Positions 17,311 to 24,735 of a stretch of DNA of 24,735 bases are shown piece after piece. The stretch comes from Amoebophrya sp. AT5.2. Taxonomy: Eukaryota > Sar > Dinophyceae > Syndiniales > Amoebophryaceae. Where the stretch lies: positions 1 to 24,735 of the forward strand of contig RXOD01004288.1 of assembly GCA_005223375.1 (NCBI GenBank). The letters run 5' to 3'. Every line of letters begins with the position of its first letter. The stretch's first letter is position 1. The translations under genes and the position numbers were made by a program. The notes beneath the pieces are model-generated. The model was not told the origin of the DNA. It was given only the letters and a program-made list of their open reading frames with translations, and did not search any database.

Positions 17311-18537
17311 TCATATGGGGACAGAAACACTTTTTCCCGTCATACGATCCCAGCTCCCACTGGCCACCAGCCCCGGCTCGAACAGGCTGAGGTCCAGGCC
17401 GAGCACGAACTCCTGATGGTGGTCGAAGCTCTGCACGAGTTGCATGATGCTAAGGTCCCACACTTTCACGCTCATATCGTAACTGCAGCTGGCCACCAGC
17501 CCCGGTTGGTGCGGGTGCGACTTGAGTCTGCGCACTGCGAGCTGGTGCCCGAAGAGGTTGCCGACCGGCGTGGGAAGGGTGCCGTTGCCGCCCATTTTGC
17601 GCAAATCCCAGACGCGTAGCGTTTTGTCCACGCTGCCAGTGAACAGAACGTTGTCGTCATATTTCGACCACTCGCAGGTGAGAATCTCGAACTGGTGCGC
17701 CTGGACGGAAAGCGCCGGCTGCGGCTCACGGATATCTATCAGATTGAGCAGCCCGTCGCCGCCCACGGAGGCGAAAGTGTGCGCGCGCTGCACAGCCGGA
17801 GACCAGCGGCAGCAGTAACCGACCTTGCGGTGCGCGTGGTACCTGTCAGGAACAGCCAGGGTCCGTTTCAGGGGCTTGACCGACTTTCTTCGTAGTCGTA
17901 CTATGAAAAATCTAGAAGCAGCTTCTGTGAAGATAACGCCATCTCGTCCATCGTCAAGCACAAGCTTTTCCTTTTTCAACCACGACTGCCAGCGTGATTG
18001 TGCCTCGCATTTGTAGGAGCGCGAGCCGCGCGGCCCCGCCGGGGATCAAGATCTTTCATGCAATGCTCAGAAGAGTAAACGTTATAAACGAAATTCATTG
18101 ATAGCTGAGTACCTCCTCACCTCTGTCCCCTTGATTGCGTCGAAGACAAGGTTTGTGGAGTCCCAGGAGGCGGTGCAAATCAGTTCCCGCAGGTTGCTGT
18201 TCCAGTCTACTCCGTACACTTCTTGCTGGTGCGGCCGCGTCGCAACCACCGGGCCCCCTGTTTTCGTCACGTCGAAGAGCTTCAGCGTGCCGTCCCCCTG
18301 CGCCGTTGCGAACACGTTTTCGCTTGCCTCGGACCACGCGGTGTCGTAGACGCCGTCCTGCGTGAGCCACTCCGCGGCCGGCAGCCATTCCCCTGTCTGC
18401 GGGTTCTTCTGAAACACCACGGCCTTCCCGTTGCCGACGATCCCATAGTACTGCGCGGCGCCGGCAAGCAGCAGGTCGTCGCGAAACGGAGAGAACTCGG
18501 TGGAGTAAATCGCAAAATTGCTGCCGGCCCAAGACAT
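17311..18537 (-). CDS. PEX7: Peroxin-7, PTS2 import receptor (WD40), two exons
   Basis: A cytosolic WD40 propeller that binds N-terminal PTS2 signals and delivers cargo to the peroxisome with PEX5 or a similar co-receptor. Exons 18537-18113 and 17842-17311 join in phase (AG|G) through a 270-bp intron with donor GTACTC. They encode 318 residues, close to the ~320 usual for PEX7. Family landmarks in order: YSTEFSPFRDDLLLAGAAQYYGIVGNG, GVYDTAWSEASENVF, GDGTLKLFD, QQEVYGVDWN, ILTCEWSKYDDNVLFTGSVD, LRVWDLRKMGG, LASCSYDMSVKVWDLS with V for L, FDHHQEFVLGLDLSLFEPGLVASGSWD. The start MSWAGSNFAIY fits the family's N-terminus. The C-terminus after GSWDR is unusual; a GTATGA donor at 17345 could alternatively lead to a short extra exon. 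Confidence 0.93.
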
Positions 18538-20064
18538 GACTGGAGGACCGGGAGCTGCCGGTGCGGGGGGAACGAGGTTCCTTCAGTAGTACCTTCCGAT
18601 GAAAATAACCTCCGGATCTTCCGGAACTACTCGATGAAGATATTGAAGATGAGCCAGGGCTCACATCAACGACCAAGCCCCGCGCCGCGTCGTCATGCAT
18701 CCGGATGGCGCACGACAAGATCGTGCTAAAGAAAGACCAGAAGCGCAAACCGTTACTTCATGCAACTCGTGAAAGAATTGATTTGTTGGGGCAAGCTCCA
18801 CAGAATGAATGGACATACGAAGTCCAAGTCAAACCCTGCGTACAGCTGCAAGTAGTCGCAAAGTGGTTCCGTTCGCCTTCGCGAGGACGAGGAATTTATT
18901 TTGCATCCATAAAAAGAAAAAGAAAATGGAACGTATCTATAAAAACCAAGACCATAAATGAGGTTGATATCGGTATCGCGATTGAGGATGAGAAAGCTAG
19001 CAGGAGGAAAAGTTCAAGGACAAGGCCTGCCTGCAAAAGTGCCCGCACTTCATCTCGCGCGCCGGTGTGTTTCCTTTCTTACGCAGAGAACAATCGGATC
19101 TGCACGCGATGACCGCAATCTGATGCATCAAACAAAAAAAAGGAACGAGCGAGAGCAGATGTATGAAGCACCAGAACATCTCGATCTCCTCGTCTAGGAC
19201 AAGAGCAATGCAGGGGGCTCGTGCTCTGCAAAAAGCTTGAAAAGCGGATTTGAATGAAAGAATAAAGTATCTTCATCAAGTAAATTGTTCGGACTCCGAG
19301 CAAGTGAAGTACAAACAACGGCATTCATCAGGCAATGTCAGGCCCAGCTGATGCTGGTACTTCTTCTTCTGGACCTCGACCTAGCGGTAGCGGTAGTACA
19401 AGAACAAGTACTAGGTAGAACTAGCAGCTTCAGCTGCATGCATGGTCGAGGACACTTTCACTTTATATCTCAAAAGACAGGGCATTTTTCAAAAGATTGG
19501 GATGGAATTGGAAAGTATCAGGTTACGAAGCAGCAATAGCAAACAAATCTTCAACCAGATCTGCAGGGATGGGGGTACCGGAGAAGAACGTGAACGACCT
19601 GTTGCTTTTTCTTTGTATGAATTATTTGTGCTTGTTCGTACGTAAGTTTCCATCGTCGCCGAGAACTCGGCGTCGCGCACAGCCTAGGATATAGGCCCTG
19701 CTGTCGGGAGGATCAGTTGTGGCCAGCCTGCAGTTTTTGAAACCTGCTGTAAGAAAGCTTTCATCACTGGGTGTTCATCTGCTGGTGTTGGCGCCGGGGC
19801 GGCGCAAACACCCTCAGAAGCACGATATTGCAGTACTTGTTGTAGCTGAAACTGAAAGTGAGGCAATCAAACTAATCATGTCTGGTGTAAGTAAGTAGAA
19901 GAAAGTAAAAGAGAACAAGTCCAAAAGCCTTCTTGTGTTCTTCGGTCGTGTGTAAGTACGTGTCGATATCGTGTAGGCTCGTTGTAAGCTCGCCCTTCAT
20001 CTTCCTGGGTCTTCCTAATCATAGCGATAGCCCGACCCAACGCCAATCCCAATCACCAAAATCA
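18538..20064. other. Intergenic region between the CheR-type gene and PEX7
   Basis: AT-richer than the genes. Apart from the doubtful exon at 19684-19848, no frame resembles coding sequence. A pyrimidine-rich TCCTCCAG just precedes the PEX7 ATG on the minus strand and could serve as a splice-leader acceptor; this is inference only. Confidence 0.55.
19684..19848 (-). CDS. Possible short terminal exon of unknown protein
   Basis: After a pyrimidine-rich acceptor (CACTTTCAG) the minus strand stays open through LQQVLQYRASEGVCAAPAPT and HPVMKAFLQQVSKTAGWPQL to a stop. The composition is protein-like and amphipathic. It has no recognised homology, and I could not link it by phase to the gene upstream. 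It may be chance. Confidence 0.22.
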   Translation of the reverse strand, partial: QLQQVLQYRASEGVCAAPAPTPADEHPVMKAFLQQVSKTAGWPQLILPTAGPIS

Positions 20065-23000
20065 CTAAGAATCTTCATCTTCTCCGGACAGGACTTCTCG
20101 CGCGTACTTTGTTCCTAGTGCCGTCAGGGACACGTGATCTTCTGCCAGTTTTTGGTTCAGCTGTGCGGTCAACTCCGTGTGGTTTTTCATGAGCAGCTTC
20201 GTTATCGGGCTCACCGGCCGGCCCTTCGGCGGGCGCAGGCTCTTGACCGTCGACGCGTTCGAGGCGCTCTGTAGGGTTTCCTTTTTCCATGCCTCGAAGT
20301 CGTTTAGTTCCTGCAGCTGCGGGCGCGAGAACAGGTTCGGTGCGCCCCCGTACGCAGTCTGTGCCGCGGTAGCTCCGGGGTACTTCGACGCACCAGCAAG
20401 TAGTTGCTGTTGCTGTACTCCTGACACATCAACGGCCCCAGCGCTTGTTCCACCTCCCGCGAAAGTCGGGTCGCCGCCCCCTGGACCCAGGCTGACCATG
20501 GATACGCGCGTCGGGGTGAAGGGCACTTTGACGTACTCGACGCCCGGGGACTTTTTGCTAATGAGCGCACTCGGCCCGTCGAACAAACCGTTCTCCTTCA
20601 GATACTTGGTCGCGAAGCTGCTGTTTTTCGAGGAGTTGGCAAACCCGGACTCCAGCGGACTGCTATCGATTATTTCGTACACGCTGGCGCGCTTCTTGCG
20701 CTTCCGGTCCCGGCACGGGGTGGGCGGACGGTCCGGCCGGTGCTTCGCCGTCAAATTGCTCACAACCGAATCCACCATCGGTGCGCTACTCACTACGTTG
20801 TAGTACTGCTGGTTTAAAATTAAATTTGAACTTCCTACTTGATGTTGAACGACCCGCTTCGTAGTGATCTGCTTTGGGCCGCCGGCGGTCGGCGGAGAGG
20901 CGGGGCGGAGATGCTCCATGCCGTAAGTGTTATACATCTGCTTCTGCTTGTTCGCAGTTTGCTTGGCCTGCGCCAGCTGCATCCGAGGCTTTAAGACTTT
21001 GCTCGGATCTGGATCTGCCGTCGTATTGCCGTTTTTGCTGTTGGATGCACTCACAACCTTGCTTCCGCGTACGCGCCCCCTCGTCTGCTCCGCAAAATCT
21101 TTGTGTTGCTCGACGTCACGATCACGGCGGTCAGCTGCATCTTCGTAATTCGTTGGTGGTCGCATTGCCATTGCCGCCGCCTCTTGCTCAAGCATTGCGG
21201 TGGTCGTGCCGTCGTGGTTTTCTGCAGAAGTGGTCACGACACTGCCCGGATCGCCTCCTATATCCAGCCTCGAAGCAGCGGTCGTCGCTGTCAGGACCCG
21301 ATGTATCTCCATTCTCGGTGAGGGCCCGCGGCCGTATTTGACTTCGGAACTCTTGACTTTGTCGTCGCGCTGCTGGTGCTGGGCCTCCAGGTTTGATAGT
21401 GTTTTCTCCACCTCGCCTATCTCGGCCAAAAGCGCGGTCCGCGGGTCCTTGCTCCCCATGATGGGACGATGAGTGGCAAGCTTGTGCTCTCTTCTGCTCA
21501 TCGTGCTGTTCGAAGCGCCGGCGTCGGTTTTCGTGTGCGCTTTGTACGATGGGTTTCGGTAGATGTTTGCCGTTCTTGGCGTCTGCTTCACCCTCGTAGG
21601 ACAAGCACCCTCCGGCTGCTCGCTATGCGACCTTTTCGTGGATTCCGGCGGTTTGTTGTCGATTTTCGGGCGCACGTGGCTGTAATCCGCCTTCTTGCTA
21701 CCAAGCGCCCCAGCACCTCCCGTGTCCAGATCCCCGCCGGTGGTGGTGCTCGCGGCTGCGCTGCCGCCAGCATAGTTGTTGCCGTGACTACCGTTGTGGC
21801 CACCACTCGGGTGCTGCGCGCTGGTTGACGTGGCAGTGGTTGATGATGATGCCCCCGCGGTATGGCTCACAGAGCGCCGCATGTAGGTGTACGTGGATCC
21901 GCCGGACTGCCCCGGCGCCGCGTTCGGTATAGTGCGAGACGCGTGGAGCGTGTTGCCGGCGAGCGACTTTGTCATGCTCGACGCGGCATTTCTTTCCGCA
22001 GTCGCGCTGCTGGTCGCGCCACTACCGCTGCTATCCTTGTTTCCGTCCCCCGCCACGGCGGTGCTGGTCGTGACGGAAGTGGTGCTGTGCTCCTTGTTGG
22101 CGGGAACCCGCACGTCTGCGCTCCACCTCCGGGCCGTTTCCTGGCCCTGCGGTGCGGTCGCCGCTTCCCTATCCTTGTTGTAGCCCCCCGCGACGCTGGC
22201 GTAGCCGCCGGTCTTACCGTGGATGAGTTCTTGTGCCTTATTCACGTTGCCGGCGTAGAATGGTGGCTTCGACGGCCCGGGGGCGGTGCTGTTGCTGTTC
22301 ACAGTTGTTCTACTTGCACTTATACTTCTGGTGCCGGCCCCCCCGACGGGCGTATGGTCGCTGTCGTCCGCGCTGCTTGAGGATTCGCCGTCGCGGCGCC
22401 TGTGCGTGTCGGATCCGGCATTCGTGCTCATTTCCGCATCCCCGCCACCTCCCCCCGCGGACGAGTTTTTCATCAGGTTTGCCGCTTTGATCGTCGCCCG
22501 TTCGTAGATGGACATGGTTTTCTGGAGGTTTTCTTCCCCCCTCGAGGTTGCGGAATTATCATCGCCCGCGCGGCCACGCTGTCGGTCTGCTCTGGCATTT
22601 AGGATCTCTTTCGACCTGTCTAGCATCGGCACGCGCGGGCGACCGATATGCGCGAGCGCCTGCTTCTGGTACCGCACCCAGTCCGGCTGGGCACCGACAT
22701 ATTTTCGCACGAAGTTCGCATAGGTCGCGGAGCGCAGCCGCGGGTCCGTCGCCGTGGTGTCCTCCACCGGCACGTAGAACACCGGTTTTTGAAGGGGCTT
22801 GCGCCACGCTCTCGATGCCAGCGAGCTTTTTTCCACCTGCCGCTTCCCCGACGCGTCGCCACTGCCGAACGAGACCGAATTCAGCGACTGCGACCGCACG
22901 GGCGCCTTCGCTAGGCTCGCGACCGAAGCGGACCGCGTCGGCTCGAAGAAACCGGCACTGACGTTCTTGTTGTCGGCGGGGGCGGTAACATTTTTAGAAG

Positions 23001-24645
23001 TGGTGCCGCTGCTCGTCGTAGGCCTCGAGTGCTGGTCTACTGGCGCCGCGCCGGAAGCTCCTCCTCCTGCGCCGTGTTTCCCTTTGCTGCGACTGCGCCC
23101 GTTCTCCTGATGCCGCTCCATGGCCTGTCGCTGCTGAGCGATGCGGTGCTCATCATTGTCAACGCCGTTCAAGGACTGCGACCGCTTCTTCAAGCTCGTG
23201 CCATCGGAACTGTCGCTGGAGCCTGCGCTCGTGCTAAAATCCTCGCTGTTTCGCAGTCGCGCGATGAAGTTGCTTTCGCCGCACTCTACGGAAGTAGATT
23301 TACCTCCTTCCCGCACAGTTGTATGCGACGCCCCAGCAGGCTTCACCTGCTGACTTTCGAGCTCCTCGCGCAGCGTCCGCTTTTCGTCCACGGTCATTTT
23401 CTGGAACACGCCGGGGATCTGGTCCTGGGAGTGGCTGGTATTTCCCGGGTGGAGCACGCGCACGAGGTGGAAGCGTTCTGCGAAGCCGATGGGCAGGGAC
23501 TCTGTCTTCCCGATCACCAGAAAACCACCCACCCGCAGCCGTTCGATCAGACGCACGAGGTGGTGCCACAAATTCTCCTTCGTGTACAGCACCAGCGCGT
23601 AGCGACACGTGATCAAGTCAAACGGACCGTCGGGCATCTCCTTCCGGTTGTCCTGGTGAAGATCATAGAGATTGGACATCATTTGTATTTCTTGTGGGCG
23701 CGACTAAGGAGAAGGACGGAGGAGGTGGAGGCACTAGCGCTCAGCGGTGTCGCCATGCAGCCGCGGTCCACCACCACCTGCAGGAGCTCTTTCGATCAAA
23801 ACAAAACGAGCCATGATCCCACGAAAAAGGATCGATACGATTACGAGGTGGCAAGCAAAAGCATGATACAAGATGTCAATTGTAGGTACCTGTTGCAGGA
23901 ATTGCACGCATTTGCGCACTGGCGACTCGGTCCGGAGGCGCCTGCTGGTTGTGTTGGCTTGCGCCGAGCCTGCGCCCTCGAATTTTTCCCGGCGCGCCGC
24001 CCGGAACGCTTCGGCACAGCCCGCGACCGTGGCTGCGATCGCCTCCGCGTTTTTGTTCCTGTTCGCCCCAAAGAGTTGGTGGTCGCGGTTCACGCTTTCG
24101 ATGCCCGCCCCCGGAAGTAGGTTGTACGGTTTGATGCTCAGCGGATCGAAGAAGCTCTCTTGCCACTCTTTCGGCAACACGCTCACCGAGTGGTTCTCGT
24201 ACTGCCCCCGCTTGCAGGCCGCAATGACATCCGCGGAAATGTCGGTGCCCAGCACCTCCAGGTTCAGTTCTGGAAAGACTTGCTGGAACCGCTGCAGCCA
24301 CATCATGCGCGTGTAGTATACCTCCTCCCCGCTACTGCAGCCGCAGCTCCACACCTGGATCGTACTGCCCGTCGCGTGAGCAGTTGAACGCGTGCTGGTC
24401 GCGTTCACCTTATTTCCCGAACTCCCGGCGTTCATCTTCTGGTGCGCTTGTACCGCATCTTTCGCCAGCGCCCAGAGCACCACGTCGGAGACGGAAATCC
24501 AGATGTCAGGGTCGCGATTGAACTGCGAGTGGTTGGACCACTGGGTCCCGACCTTGCGGGCAATCTGGGCAGTTGACTCCGCGTGATGCCCGATCGGCGG
24601 CAGCCGCGGCGAGGCAGACGTCCCCGTCGGGGGACCCTCCTTCAC
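20065..24645 (-). CDS. CheR-type SAM-dependent methyltransferase with very long disordered C-terminal tail
   Basis: The CheR family in bacteria methylates glutamates of chemoreceptors; the substrate here is unknown. Exon 24645-23890 carries the SAM-binding loop VWSCGCSSGEEVYY, the acidic TDISADVIAACKRGQYE segment, and QFNRDPDIW, like the FFRD motif preceding the CheR catalytic domain. Exon 23703-20065 begins SRPQEIQMMSNLYDL and continues GPFDLITCRYALVLY and GGFLVIGKTESLP, completing the Rossmann fold. The 186-bp intron has donor GTACCT and acceptor TTAG, phase 0. From about residue 370 to the stop, about 1,100 residues are Ser/Thr/Gly/Ala-rich and probably disordered, with RSQSLN twice and a more ordered patch, YANFVRKYVGAQPDWVRYQK. 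The 24645 start follows an AG|GT acceptor; an ATG at 24705 keeps the frame open but lies in AT-rich, intron-like DNA, so more 5' exons are likely outside. Confidence 0.82.
23704..23889 (-). other. Intron within the CheR-type gene
   Basis: 186 bp, donor GTACCT, acceptor TTAG|TC. Removing it restores the spacing between the SAM-binding half and the GPFDLITCR half of the CheR domain. It has no similarity to the introner family. Confidence 0.8.
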
Positions 24646-24735
24646 CTGCCGCCTCACAATAGCATGCATATCAAATATTTCACTATAACATGGAGTTAAA
24701 AGCATTAACGGCCCGGAACATTAAAAATTCATGGC

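Noticed and set aside
16693..17619. Plus-strand frame of 308 residues
   Set aside because: Its second half is antisense to PEX7 exon 2 and the rest is low complexity.
23029..24120. Plus-strand frame of 363 residues
   Set aside because: Antisense to the CheR-type gene, whose minus-strand motifs are unambiguous.
1..24735. Dinoflagellate spliced-leader RNA gene, 5S rRNA or U snRNA genes
   Set aside because: I looked by eye for their conserved cores and found none; a covariance-model scan would be needed to exclude diverged copies.

Overview
This is nuclear DNA of a protist: GC-rich coding sequence cut by many spliceosomal introns, with no operons or ribosome-binding sites. All four genes I can support lie on the minus strand, head to tail. 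Introns mostly end AG|GT or AG|G, and many begin GTAC. Two introns are related transposon-like units (introners). Together with an axonemal dynein, this best fits the dinoflagellate lineage (a core dinoflagellate or an Amoebophrya-like syndinian). That placement is inference; I saw no rRNA gene or spliced-leader sequence.

Layout in transcription order, from high to low coordinates. (1) 24645-20065: a CheR-type SAM-dependent methyltransferase domain followed by about 1,100 mostly low-complexity residues; its 5' end probably lies outside the window. (2) 20064-18538: intergenic, with one doubtful exon near 19684-19848. (3) 18537-17311: a complete two-exon PEX7, the WD40 receptor for peroxisomal PTS2 cargo. 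(4) 17310-16054: intergenic. (5) 16053-13995: a five-exon gene tentatively resembling mitochondrial ATP synthase subunit d. (6) 13621-1469: 14 exons of an inner-arm (DNAH7/DNAH3-like) axonemal dynein heavy chain, covering AAA2, AAA3, AAA4, the stalk with its microtubule-binding domain, AAA5, AAA6 and most of the C-terminal domain. (7) 1468-1: non-coding repeats, probably inside the next dynein intron; the last ~120 dynein residues are not in the window.

The most notable observations are these. First, two introns (about 346 and 371 bp) are copies of one element, with imperfect terminal inverted repeats, short flanking direct repeats and no GT-AG boundaries. They are introners that added introns to this gene. 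Second, the dynein has no tail, linker or AAA1 upstream. Its AAA2 exon is instead joined in frame, across one of these introners, to the last recognisable exon of the unrelated upstream gene. This could be a gene fusion, a split dynein completed elsewhere, or a rearranged locus. Third, one dynein intron holds about 16 copies of a 13-bp near-palindrome. Fourth, splice donors strongly favour GTAC.

Exon boundaries were placed by reading-phase agreement between neighbouring exons and by recalled family sequence. No alignment or database search was run.
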